Below, in pieces: positions 27,690-36,287 of a stretch of DNA of 64,000 nt. The stretch is from Thalassospira sp. HF15 (lineage in GTDB: Bacteria; Pseudomonadota; Alphaproteobacteria; Rhodospirillales; Thalassospiraceae): contig NZ_JAAVKI010000004.1 in NCBI RefSeq assembly GCF_011806525.1, positions 310,001 to 374,000 of the forward strand, read 5' to 3'. The position numbers and the translations under genes are program-made. A model generated the notes under the pieces. That model had not been told where the DNA came from, did not search any database, and saw nothing but the letters and a program-made list of their open reading frames with translations. The number at the start of each line of letters is the position of its first letter. Position 1 is the stretch's first letter.

Positions 27690-28244
27690 CTATCTGGTAA
27701 TACGCTTATACATCACCGTGGTGCCGCTGAGTTTTTCGGAGTCCGGATCGCGCGCGAAATCGGGAATGACCCCGGTGGTTTCAAAACCAAGCGCAGCGTA
27801 GAGCACCTCGGCACTATCCCCGGTACGGGTATCAAGGGTCAGAAGAGTTCGCCCAAGATCACGGGCACGGTTTTCGGCGGAGGCCATCAGCAGCTTCGCA
27901 ATCCCGCGCCTGCGGCAATCCGGGCGAACCATAAGTTTGCTGATATCCCCGCGATGGGCCTGATTGGGCATGGTGTCATAATCAAGCTGGACCGTGCCAA
28001 CCACGCGATCCTGATCAAGGGCGGCAAACAGCGTGCGCTTTCCGCCGTTCAGTGCGGGGACGATTTTGTCGCGCCAGAACGCTTCGGCCTCGCTCACAGG
28101 GAACGGTTCGATGAAACCGATACTGGCCCCGTCATGCACGCAGGCACGAAGCATGTCGGCAAACTGATCGAGGCGTTCTGTGACTTGGTCGGCATCAAGG
28201 GTAACGATTTCGAGGGTATGTGCTGCGTGCGGCTTCGAAGTCAT
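27690..28244 (-). CDS. GNAT family N-acetyltransferase
   Basis: A 184-residue GCN5-related acetyltransferase that would transfer acetyl from acetyl-CoA to an unknown amine. The acetyl-CoA loop is visible as VRPDCRRRGIAKLLM (R-R-x-G-x-A type, about residues 107-121). The C-terminal VLYAALGFETTGVIPDFA pattern is typical of single-domain GNATs. It starts 14 bases after the Xre-cupin gene, so the pair is probably one operon, a pairing often seen with small-molecule acetylation. Substrate cannot be named. Confidence 0.88.
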   Translation of the reverse strand: MTSKPHAAHTLEIVTLDADQVTERLDQFADMLRACVHDGASIGFIEPFPVSEAEAFWRDKIVPALNGGKRTLFAALDQDRVVGTVQLDYDTMPNQAHRGDISKLMVRPDCRRRGIAKLLMASAENRARDLGRTLLTLDTRTGDSAEVLYAALGFETTGVIPDFARDPDSEKLSGTTVMYKRITR

Positions 28245-28258
28245 GGCGGCTCTTTCGC

Positions 28259-28813
28259 TTAGTCGATGATAAACAGGTGATATTTCGCACCCTGATCACG
28301 CGGTGTTTGAAACACGTTGCCACCGCGCAATTGATAGCGCAGGCAATCACCCGCCCGCAGGTGATGGGTTCGACCATCGATTTCCATTGCAAGTGCGCCT
28401 TCAAGCATCACCAGATGATGTTCAAGTCCGTCGCGTGGCGAACCGTCATATTCAATGCGCTGATCGGGCCCGATTTCGACTTCGATCACCTCGCCCGACA
28501 ACTGTTTGGATGTCGGGGAAACCAGCCGTCTTTGATATCCGGTTTCCGGGTCAGTCCAGACTTCCTGGTCGGTGCGTGCGACAACAGGTGCAAAGTCATC
28601 CTCAACCATCTGCATCAGACGCGACAGGGTCACGCCAAAGGCGACACAGAGTTTGCCAAGCACATTTGCCGTCGGGCTGACCTCGCCCTTCTCGATCCGC
28701 GACAGGCTGGCGCGACTTACAGCACTTTTCTGCGCCAGCTCATCAAGCGACCATCCCCGCTCAGAGCGCAAAGCCGCCAATCGATGGGCCAGCCGTGTTT
28801 CAATTTCGTCCAT
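28259..28813 (-). CDS. Xre-type regulator with cupin domain
   Basis: The 184-residue protein joins an Xre helix-turn-helix (residues about 8-65, LRSERGWSLDELAQKSAVSR and LSRIEKGEVSPTANVLGKL) to a C-terminal cupin (about 105-180, LEHHLVMLEGALAMEIDG, HHLRAGDCLRYQL). Such proteins sense a small ligand in the cupin barrel and often repress themselves and a neighbouring metabolic gene. The 12-base palindrome just upstream fits autoregulation. It is co-transcribed with the GNAT gene. Confidence 0.9.
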   Translation of the reverse strand: MDEIETRLAHRLAALRSERGWSLDELAQKSAVSRASLSRIEKGEVSPTANVLGKLCVAFGVTLSRLMQMVEDDFAPVVARTDQEVWTDPETGYQRRLVSPTSKQLSGEVIEVEIGPDQRIEYDGSPRDGLEHHLVMLEGALAMEIDGRTHHLRAGDCLRYQLRGGNVFQTPRDQGAKYHLFIID

Positions 28814-28837
28814 TGCAAACCCCGATTTCTCTTATTT

Positions 28838-28849
28838 GGAAATATTTCC
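28838..28849 (-). promoter_or_regulatory. palindromic operator upstream of Xre-cupin gene
   Basis: GGAAATATTTCC is a perfect 12-base palindrome centred about 30 bases before the regulator start codon. Position and symmetry suit a dimeric autorepressor. No binding data are implied. Confidence 0.4.
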
Positions 28850-28948
28850 CATTTTTGAGATATCGTCAATTGCAAAAGTCCCGAGCGTGGCCTTAACCAG
28901 CGCGCTTTACCTTTCCGGGATCACAAATTGTGGATTGAAACGTCCAGC

Positions 28949-29308
28949 TTAAGTGATGGATTTATCAGATGAACCGGTGCGCACCAGATCAAAGCCGGCG
29001 CGGGTCCAGCTTTGTATACCGCCCTTGAGGTTGCTGACGTCGCAATCAACATGTTCAAGAACAGCGTTGGCCGCACCGAAGGAGCGCTGACCGACAGAAC
29101 AGACAAAGACCAGATCGGTGTCACTTTCATCGGTGAGATCGACAAGGGCCGGGATGTCGAAGTTCGAGGTCGGGATATTGATCGCCGTTTCGATATGGCC
29201 GGTTGCGAATTCTTCGGCCTCGCGAACATCAATAACGGTTACGGCTTCTTCGCCGATCAGACGATCGAGTTCGTGCGGCTCGATAAACTTTACGGTTTCG
29301 TCGCTCAT
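28949..29308 (-). CDS. rhodanese-like domain protein
   Basis: A single-domain rhodanese of about 119 residues, acting as a sulfurtransferase or persulfide carrier in the cytoplasm. The DVREAEEFATGHIETAINIP segment and the active-site loop C70-S-V-G-Q-R are present, so it should be catalytic. I prefer the second ATG (29308), with AGGA seven bases upstream. The ATG at 29311 is an equal alternative. It is not closely linked to sulfur-metabolism genes here. Confidence 0.9.
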   Translation of the reverse strand: MSDETVKFIEPHELDRLIGEEAVTVIDVREAEEFATGHIETAINIPTSNFDIPALVDLTDESDTDLVFVCSVGQRSFGAANAVLEHVDCDVSNLKGGIQSWTRAGFDLVRTGSSDKSIT

Positions 29309-29311
29309 CAT

Positions 29312-29919
29312 GATGTCCTTTGGTCCCTTGCAAGGCCCGATCCTGTCCGCCCGTGATAGCGCCGGGTCTGACTATTACGCAAATGCAAAATTTTTTTGCC
29401 CGACGCATGAGATCAAAAAGCGGCACCAAAGCTGGACCAGCGGTCACTTACATGTGAACACGACCACATAAATTTATGCTGTTCGACTTAAGCATCGTCT
29501 TGCGAAATCAGTTCCTTATTCCCACGTCTCAATAACAGGGCAAATTGCCTCGGCAGGCTCAAAGGTCACTTTGACATTCCTTCGACAGAAGCCTGTCCCG
29601 ACATCTTCAGTGTCGGCATATTGGTCGCCGCAACGGGACCCAAAAGAGTCTGATCAAGACTGTAAAACGGCATATAGGCCGCAACTGCACAATCGAATTT
29701 TCACAAGCTTGGCATGTTCCGCCAGAGATTAACCGCGAACGCCTTTTGTTAATGCATGACCGCTGGCAGTGCCCTTGCAGAAAAGGCCTGCCGACGCCCC
29801 AAGACGGGGCCGGGTATATCCCGGTCAAATCAGAACAAAGCGCAACATTGCGCAAGAACAGGATTGAAACAGGAAACGTAAGTTTGACAGTGCGATAACG
29901 TTTGAAAGGAGACCGCGCC
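29312..29919. other. 608-base regulatory gap upstream of prkA
   Basis: No plausible gene lies here. The stretch divides the rhodanese promoter (minus) from the prkA leader (plus). The clearest element is a sigma-54-type promoter at 29764-29779. Upstream AT-rich sequence (29380-29560) would be the place for activator sites, but I recognise no exact enhancer motif. Confidence 0.5.
29764..29779 (+). promoter_or_regulatory. sigma-54 (RpoN) promoter of prkA operon
   Basis: TGGCAGTGCCCTTGCA matches the -24/-12 consensus, with GG and GC separated by exactly ten bases. Transcription would start near 29790, leaving a leader of about 130 bases. In E. coli the homologous yeaGH genes are also sigma-54 dependent, under NtrC, which supports the call. 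Confidence 0.7.
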
Positions 29920-31863
29920 ATGGCTGAGAAGGATATCTTCGAGCTGTATGCGGAAGGCTATGACGGAAAGCAGGAAACTGAACTGACCATCCGCGATTAT
30001 CTTAATCTGTGTCGCGAAGACCCGACTGCCTATGCCTCTGCCGCTGAACGCATGATTTCTGCGATTGGTGAACCGGAACTGATCGACACCTCGACAGATT
30101 CCCGACTTGGCCGCATTTTCCTGAACCGAACCATCAAACGTTATCCCGCCTTCGAAGACTTTTACGGCATGGAAGAAACCATCGAACGCATTGTCGGTTT
30201 CTTCAAATATGCCGCACAGGGTTTGGAAGAACGCAAACAGGTTCTGTATCTGCTGGGCCCGGTCGGCGGGGGCAAAAGCTCGTTGGCCGAACGGCTGAAA
30301 GAGCTGATGGAACGTGAACCGATTTATGTTCTGAAAGCCGGGGATGAAATCAGCCCGGTGTTTGAAAGCCCGCTTGGTCTGTTTAACCCGGCCAAGATGG
30401 GTGACGCGATCGAGGACAAATACGGTATCCCCAAACGCCGCCTGACGGGTTTGATGTCGCCATGGGCGGTCAAGCGTCTTGATGAGTTTGGCGGCGACCT
30501 GACCAAGTTCTCGGTCGTTAAACTGATCCCGTCACGCCTGCGTCAGATCGCCATTGCTAAAACCGAACCGGGCGATGAAAACAATCAGGATATCTCATCG
30601 CTTGTCGGTAAGGTCGATATCCGCAAGCTTGAATATTTCAGCCAGAACGATCCGGATGCCTATAGCTATTCCGGTGGCCTGAACCGCGCCAATCAGGGCC
30701 TTCTTGAATTTGTCGAGATGTTCAAGGCGCCGATCAAGATGCTCCATCCGTTGCTGACCGCAACACAGGAAAGCAACTATATCGGCACCGAAAACCTTGG
30801 GGCCATTCCATTCCAGGGATTGATCCTGGCCCACTCGAACGAAGCCGAATGGCAGACCTTCAAGGCCAACAAGAACAACGAAGCGTTTATCGACCGTATA
30901 TCAGTGATCAAGGTGCCCTATTGCCTGCGGGTGACTGAGGAAACCATGATCTATGACAAGCTGTTGCAGGGATCAGAGCTTGAACACGGATCCTGTGCGC
31001 CGGGCACGCTTAAAATGCTGGCGCAGTTTTCAGTGCTGTCGCGCTTGCAGGAACATGAAAACTCCAATCTTTATTCCAAGATGCGGGTCTATGACGGCGA
31101 AACCTTGAAGGATGTCGATCCCAAGGCGAAATCCATGCAGGAATACCGCGACACGGCCGGTGTCGATGAAGGCATGGATGGCATTTCAACCCGCTTTGCC
31201 TTCAAGGTTCTGTCGGAAACGTTCAACCATGACACGCACGAGGTCGCGGCCGATCCTGTGCATCTGATGTATGTGATGGAACAGGCCATCCGGCGCGAGC
31301 AATACCCCGAAGAACGTGAAAAGGCCTACATGGACTTTATCAAGTCCGAGCTGGCCCCGCGCTATGCCGAGTTTATCGGGGCGGAAATCCAGAAAGCGTA
31401 TCTGGAAAGCTATTCCGATTACGGTCAGAACCTGTTTGATCGATACGTTGCCTATGCCGATGCCTGGATCGAGGATCAGGACTTCAAGGATCCCGATACC
31501 GGTCAGTTGCTGGATCGCAAGATCATTGATCAGGAACTGTCAAAAATCGAGAAACCGGCGGGCATCGCCAATCCCAAGGATTTCCGCAACGAGGTCGTCA
31601 AGTTCGCGCTACGTGCACGCGCCAATAACAAGGGCAAGAACCCGGCATGGACATCCTATGAGAAGCTGCGCGATGTGATCGAAAAACGCATGTTCAGTCA
31701 GGTCGAAGACCTGCTGCCGGTGATTTCGTTCGGCTCGAAGAAAGACAGCGAGACCGAGAAGAAACACAACGAGTTCGTCAAACGCATGATTGATCGCAAA
31801 TATACCGAACGTCAGACCCGCCGTCTGGTCGAGTGGTACATGCGTGTGAATAAGGCCGGTTAA
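29920..31863 (+). CDS. prkA: PrkA family serine protein kinase
   Basis: PrkA/YeaG is an AAA-fold serine kinase linked to nutrient stress, sporulation in Bacillus and adaptation to nitrogen starvation in E. coli. The start at 29920 (MAEKDIFELYAEGYDG, 647 residues) has AAAGGAG eight bases upstream. The Walker A motif GPVGGGKS lies at residues 113-120 in the N-terminal ATPase part, and the C-terminal third is the PrkA kinase-like domain. It leads the conserved prkA-yeaH-spoVR trio. Targets of phosphorylation are not evident from sequence. Confidence 0.95.
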   Translation: MAEKDIFELYAEGYDGKQETELTIRDYLNLCREDPTAYASAAERMISAIGEPELIDTSTDSRLGRIFLNRTIKRYPAFEDFYGMEETIERIVGFFKYAAQGLEERKQVLYLLGPVGGGKSSLAERLKELMEREPIYVLKAGDEISPVFESPLGLFNPAKMGDAIEDKYGIPKRRLTGLMSPWAVKRLDEFGGDLTKFSVVKLIPSRLRQIAIAKTEPGDENNQDISSLVGKVDIRKLEYFSQNDPDAYSYSGGLNRANQGLLEFVEMFKAPIKMLHPLLTATQESNYIGTENLGAIPFQGLILAHSNEAEWQTFKANKNNEAFIDRISVIKVPYCLRVTEETMIYDKLLQGSELEHGSCAPGTLKMLAQFSVLSRLQEHENSNLYSKMRVYDGETLKDVDPKAKSMQEYRDTAGVDEGMDGISTRFAFKVLSETFNHDTHEVAADPVHLMYVMEQAIRREQYPEEREKAYMDFIKSELAPRYAEFIGAEIQKAYLESYSDYGQNLFDRYVAYADAWIEDQDFKDPDTGQLLDRKIIDQELSKIEKPAGIANPKDFRNEVVKFALRARANNKGKNPAWTSYEKLRDVIEKRMFSQVEDLLPVISFGSKKDSETEKKHNEFVKRMIDRKYTERQTRRLVEWYMRVNKAG

Positions 31864-31962
31864 GCTTCCCCCTTGTCTTTCCGGCCCTTGCCGGGCGGTT
31901 CATCCCTTGTCCGCCCGGCTCTCTTTCCCGGCAGGATGGCCTGCCAAAGGATGTGAGTGCCC

Positions 31963-33300
31963 ATGCTTTATATTGTTGATCGTCGCAAGAACCCGACCGG
32001 CAAAAGCCTTGGCAACCGGCAACGTTTTATGCGCCGTGCCAAGGCGCAGATCAAAAAGGCGGTTGAAAGCACCATCCGGTCGCGTGGCATTACCGACATC
32101 AGCGGCGGCGACCAGATCACCATTCCGGGCAAGACGTTAAAGGAACCGGGCTTTCACCACATGGGACGCGGGGGCAACCGCAATTACGTCCTGCCCGGCA
32201 ACAAGAAGTTTGTTCAGGGTGATCGCATTGCCCGCCCGCAAGGCGGCGACAGTGGCGCTGGCGGATCACAAGCCAGCCCAGATGGCGAGGGAGAGGATGA
32301 ATTCCAGTTCACCCTGACCCGTGACGAGTTCCTTGATATCTTCTTTGAAGATCTTGAGCTGCCCGATCTTTTGAAAAAAAGCCTGAAGCAGACCACCGCG
32401 TTTCGCACCACACGTGCGGGCTTTTCGGTCGAAGGCACGCCATCGAACCTTAGCCTTGTTCGGACCATGCGCAATTCACTGGCACGGCGTATCGGGTTGC
32501 GTCGGCCCAAATCGGCCGAGGTGCGCGAACTTGAAGAAAAGATATCAGCCCTTCAGGCCAAGGCGGAAAAGCGCCCGAACGGCAAACTGACCAAAGCCGA
32601 TGATGAAACGCTTCATACCCTTTTGGCTGATCTCGAAGAAGCCAAGCGGCGGATGAAGGCGATCCCGTTCATTGATCCGATTGATACCCGTTTTAACCAG
32701 TTTCAACAGATCCCCGATCCCAATACACAGGCGGTGATGTTCTGTTTGATGGATGTGTCGGGGTCCATGTCCGAACAGATGAAGGAACTGGCCAAGCGGT
32801 TCTTCATGCTGCTGCATCTTTTCCTGCATCGCAAATACGAACATGTCGAGGTGGTATTTATCCGCCATACGTCCCGCGCGGCCGAGGTCGATGAAGAAAC
32901 CTTTTTCTATTCGCGCGAAACCGGCGGCACGATTGTGTCCACCGCGCTTGAGGAAATGAAAAAGGTGCTGAAAGATCGTTATCCCACAGATCAGTGGAAC
33001 ATCTATGCAGCGCAGGCATCGGATGGCGATAACTATTCCAATGACGGGGCGAAATGTACTGCCCTTCTGGCGGAGGATCTTTTGCCCAAGTGCCAGTATT
33101 ACGCCTATATCGAAATCACTGACGAGCGCGAGGCCGAGATTTTCGCTGCCGCCGAAGGTGAAACCGCCCTTTGGAAGGCCTATGCGCCCCTGGCGGCAAC
33201 CCATCCGCAATTTGCCCTGAAACGGGTTACCAAAGCGGCCGATATCTTCCCGGTATTCCGAGAACTGTTTGCCAAGAACCGTGCGGAGGCAACGCGATGA
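31963..33300 (+). CDS. yeaH: YeaH/YhbH family VWA-domain protein
   Basis: A UPF0229 protein, 445 residues, that accompanies PrkA in most bacteria. The N-terminus MLYIVDRRKNPTGKS parallels E. coli YeaH, so I start at 31963. A GTG at 31957 with AAAGGA five bases upstream would add two residues. A Gly-rich linker (about 93-108) and a coiled stretch (185-235) precede a von Willebrand A domain whose MIDAS motif DVSGSMS is at residues 264-270, then ETGGTIVSTALEEM. Role beyond PrkA partnership is unknown. Confidence 0.93.
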   Translation: MLYIVDRRKNPTGKSLGNRQRFMRRAKAQIKKAVESTIRSRGITDISGGDQITIPGKTLKEPGFHHMGRGGNRNYVLPGNKKFVQGDRIARPQGGDSGAGGSQASPDGEGEDEFQFTLTRDEFLDIFFEDLELPDLLKKSLKQTTAFRTTRAGFSVEGTPSNLSLVRTMRNSLARRIGLRRPKSAEVRELEEKISALQAKAEKRPNGKLTKADDETLHTLLADLEEAKRRMKAIPFIDPIDTRFNQFQQIPDPNTQAVMFCLMDVSGSMSEQMKELAKRFFMLLHLFLHRKYEHVEVVFIRHTSRAAEVDEETFFYSRETGGTIVSTALEEMKKVLKDRYPTDQWNIYAAQASDGDNYSNDGAKCTALLAEDLLPKCQYYAYIEITDEREAEIFAAAEGETALWKAYAPLAATHPQFALKRVTKAADIFPVFRELFAKNRAEATR

Positions 33301-34865
33301 GCAGCAAGACCAAAGCCGCCGACAAATTGCTTTTTACCAGTGCCGACTGGGACTTCGATACGTTAAAGGCCACTTATGACGCGATTGAGGATATCGCGAT
33401 CAACGAGCTCAAGCTTGATGTTTATCCCAACCAGGTCGAGGTGATCACATCCGAGCAGATGCTTGATGCCTATTCATCGATCGGCATGCCGTTGATGTAT
33501 CACCACTGGTCGTTTGGCAAACGCTTCGTGCGCGACGATGTCATGTATCGCAAGGGCTATCAGGGGCTGGCTTATGAGATCGTGATCAATTCCAACCCGT
33601 GCATTTCCTATGTGATGGAAGAAAATACCATCGTCATGCAGGCGCTGGTGATCGCCCACGCGGCGTTTGGCCATAACCATTTCTTCAAGAACAACTACCT
33701 GTTCAAGCAATGGACGGATGCCGACGGCATTCTGGATTATCTGCAATTTGCCAAAAGCTATATCGCCAAGTGCGAAGACAGATACGGCTTTGACGCGGTT
33801 GAACGTATTCTTGATGCTGCGCACGCCCTGATGGATCAAGGGGTGAACCGCTATTCCCGGCCGGAAAAACCCAATCTGGCGGCAGAGCTAAAGCGCGAAC
33901 GCGAACGGGCGAAGTACGAAGACGAAACCTATAACGATCTGTGGCGCACCCTGCCCCAGTCTGATCCGGGCGATCAGGACGTGGATGAGCTTAAACGCAA
34001 GATGCGGGTCGAAGAACGCCGTGCGCAATTTGGCCTGCCGGAAGAAAACCTGCTTTATTTCCTCGAAAAGAATGCACCGACCCTGCAGGCGTGGGAGCGC
34101 GAAATTTTGCGCATCGTGCGCAATATCGGGCAGTATTTCTATCCGCAGAAACAGACCAAGATGATGAATGAGGGCTGTGCGTGTTATGTGCATTACGCGA
34201 TCATGAACAGCCTTTATGACAAGGGCCTGATTTCCGAAGGGGCGATGATGGAATTCATCGATTACCATTCGCGCGTGGTGTTTCAGGCCGAATATGATGA
34301 TCAACGCTATTCCGGGTTCAACCCTTATGCGCTTGGCTTTGCCATGATGCAGGACATCCATCGCATCTGTGTTGACCCGACCGAGGAAGACCATAAATGG
34401 TTCCCCGATATTGCGGGCAACAACGCGCCGGTCGAAACACTTAAGGAAGCCTGGGCGCATTACCGCGATGAAAGCTTTATCCTGCAGTTCCTGTCACCCA
34501 AACTGATGCGCGACATGCGGATGTTCATGATTGACGATCAGAGCACATCACCGCATCTCGAAGTCGCCGCCATCCATGACGACAATGGCTATCGCAAGGT
34601 GCGCCGGTCCTTGGCACGCATGCATGACATTTCGGTACGTGAACCGGACATGCAGGTGGTTGATGTCGACATCCGGGGTAACCGTCAGCTTTACATCCAG
34701 CATACCGAGCATGAAGGTATCCGACTTGAAAAATCCGAGGCGGAGATGACGCTGGGCTATATCGGGCAGTTATGGGGATATGGAGTGACGTTGCAGGCAG
34801 TCGACTATGAAAGCGGCGAAATCCTGCATGAGACGAACTACACGCCCGAAGACCTTGCAAATTGA
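33297..34865 (+). CDS. spoVR: SpoVR/YcgB family protein
   Basis: SpoVR proteins (YcgB in E. coli) are needed for spore cortex in Bacillus and form part of the PrkA stress module elsewhere. I start at 33297, where ATGA overlaps the yeaH stop, giving 522 residues beginning MSSKTKAADKLLFTSADWDF. The family pattern is clear: YPNQVEVITSEQMLDAY, MPLMYHHWSFGKRF, NPCISYVMEENTIVMQALV and KQTKMMNEGCACYVHY. It closes the three-gene operon. No terminator is evident downstream. Confidence 0.94.
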   Translation: MSSKTKAADKLLFTSADWDFDTLKATYDAIEDIAINELKLDVYPNQVEVITSEQMLDAYSSIGMPLMYHHWSFGKRFVRDDVMYRKGYQGLAYEIVINSNPCISYVMEENTIVMQALVIAHAAFGHNHFFKNNYLFKQWTDADGILDYLQFAKSYIAKCEDRYGFDAVERILDAAHALMDQGVNRYSRPEKPNLAAELKRERERAKYEDETYNDLWRTLPQSDPGDQDVDELKRKMRVEERRAQFGLPEENLLYFLEKNAPTLQAWEREILRIVRNIGQYFYPQKQTKMMNEGCACYVHYAIMNSLYDKGLISEGAMMEFIDYHSRVVFQAEYDDQRYSGFNPYALGFAMMQDIHRICVDPTEEDHKWFPDIAGNNAPVETLKEAWAHYRDESFILQFLSPKLMRDMRMFMIDDQSTSPHLEVAAIHDDNGYRKVRRSLARMHDISVREPDMQVVDVDIRGNRQLYIQHTEHEGIRLEKSEAEMTLGYIGQLWGYGVTLQAVDYESGEILHETNYTPEDLAN

Positions 34866-35020
34866 CCTTCCCGGCATCGGATTGACATCAGGCTTTTGCA
34901 GTAATGGCGGCTGAACGCCAGCTTTATCGGCATGCCCACCCCCCTTACAAAGCGCTCAGCGAAGTACAATATCAATTATCAGCTGCTGTGTTTTGTTTTC
35001 GGGTAGACCAGGAGCAAAGA

Positions 35021-35953
35021 TTGCAAAACCGCTTTGGGATATTGCTGATATCCGCCGTCATGTTTTTATGTACCGCCCACCCCTCGAAGGGCGAAGAAAT
35101 CGTGCGCATGGCTTTTCCGGAAGGCGCCGCCGAGTTTTTCAGCTACGAGCTCGAAGTCATTGAACTGGCACTTGAGCACGCCGATGGCGACTTTCGGCTG
35201 GTAATCGACGAATTTCCGGCCATGACGCAGTCACGCATCAGCTCGATGATGCTTGAGGATAAGGTGGATGTCATGTTCACCGGCTACAGCATTGAGAGAG
35301 AAACCACGTTCCTGCAAGTTAACTTCCCGATGACACGCGGTCTCTTGGGATATCGTGCCTTCTTGACACATGTGGAAAACCTCCCGGCCCTTGAGCAAGT
35401 CCAATCTCTTGAACAATTGAAAAAGTTCTGTATCGGCACCGGATCGGATTGGCCCGACGCCAGTATTATGGAGAAAAACGGTTTCTGTGTTGATCGCGCA
35501 CCGCGCGACCAGCTTTGGGCGATGCTGGCCAATAAGAGATTTGATCTTTTAAGCCGTGCCGTGCACGAAGGTTCCCGAGAAATCGACACAATCCGCGAAC
35601 AGCATCCCGAAATCGTTTTCAGCACCTCGACGGTTCTGGCCTATCCCTTTGATCTGTTTATTTACGTCAATCGCAACAACAAACGACTGCATCGTATTTT
35701 GACCCAGGGCCTTTCACGCGCTTACAGCAATGGTGATTTCATGCGCCATTTCCTGTCCAACCCGGATCTTCGGTATGCGCTCGAAACGCTCAAAGACGCC
35801 CGCACTCATATTTTCCGGATTGAAAACCCGGATATGAGCAATAATGCACGGGACATAGACCCCGCACTCTGGGAAAACATCGTTCAGCGCAGCTATGATG
35901 ATGACTATGGCTATGAGCCACACGACCAGATGTACACCTATGTTTATCAATAG
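35021..35953 (+). CDS. periplasmic solute-binding-like protein, TTG start
   Basis: A 310-residue exported protein resembling family 3 solute-binding proteins, but no transporter gene lies beside it. I assign a TTG start at 35021 because AGGAG lies six bases upstream and the signal peptide then begins directly (MQNRFGILLISAVMFLCTAHPSKG). Starts at 34904 would put 39 unlikely residues before it. The mature part has DVMFTGYSIERE, a FCIGTGSDWPDASIM segment and a region predicted to bind a ligand. It may be a sensor-type binding protein. The ligand is unknown. Confidence 0.75.
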   Translation: MQNRFGILLISAVMFLCTAHPSKGEEIVRMAFPEGAAEFFSYELEVIELALEHADGDFRLVIDEFPAMTQSRISSMMLEDKVDVMFTGYSIERETTFLQVNFPMTRGLLGYRAFLTHVENLPALEQVQSLEQLKKFCIGTGSDWPDASIMEKNGFCVDRAPRDQLWAMLANKRFDLLSRAVHEGSREIDTIREQHPEIVFSTSTVLAYPFDLFIYVNRNNKRLHRILTQGLSRAYSNGDFMRHFLSNPDLRYALETLKDARTHIFRIENPDMSNNARDIDPALWENIVQRSYDDDYGYEPHDQMYTYVYQ

Positions 35954-36222
35954 GATAACGCGTTACTGCATATGTAGGTTTTTCGTTCTCAATACAAAAT
36001 GATCTTATTTGGATCAGGCAATGATCTTTAAATAGTGCAATTCCACTATCAAATAATGACCGGTTTAAAGCAGTCCCGTTGCATCATCACCGCAATTCCC
36101 GATCAGGAAACTCTGCCCCTTGCCTGCATCAGAAACAGCGCGGGGAATGACACTTCACGGATGTCTGTTGCGTTGAAAAGGTAAGGCGTATTTGCAGTGA
36201 CAACATGTTTTTCCCTTGACCG
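35954..36222. other. AT-rich gap upstream of the zinc operon
   Basis: I see no gene in this stretch. It holds the promoter side of the znuA-like operon: TTGACC at 36216-36221 is a plausible -35 directly before the Zur operator. The rest has no recognisable element. Confidence 0.4.
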
Positions 36223-36246
36223 TTTGTTATGTTATATCATAACAAA
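36223..36246 (+). promoter_or_regulatory. Zur box upstream of znuA-zevAB
   Basis: TTTGTTATG and CATAACAAA form a perfect 9-base inverted repeat around a six-base AT spacer, the typical shape of a proteobacterial Zur site. It overlaps the probable -10 region and lies about 42 bases before the znuA-like start, so zinc-loaded Zur should block transcription. Confidence 0.75.
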
Positions 36247-36287
36247 TCAAAGCAGATAACAGACCCACTTCAAATCGGATCAACCAT

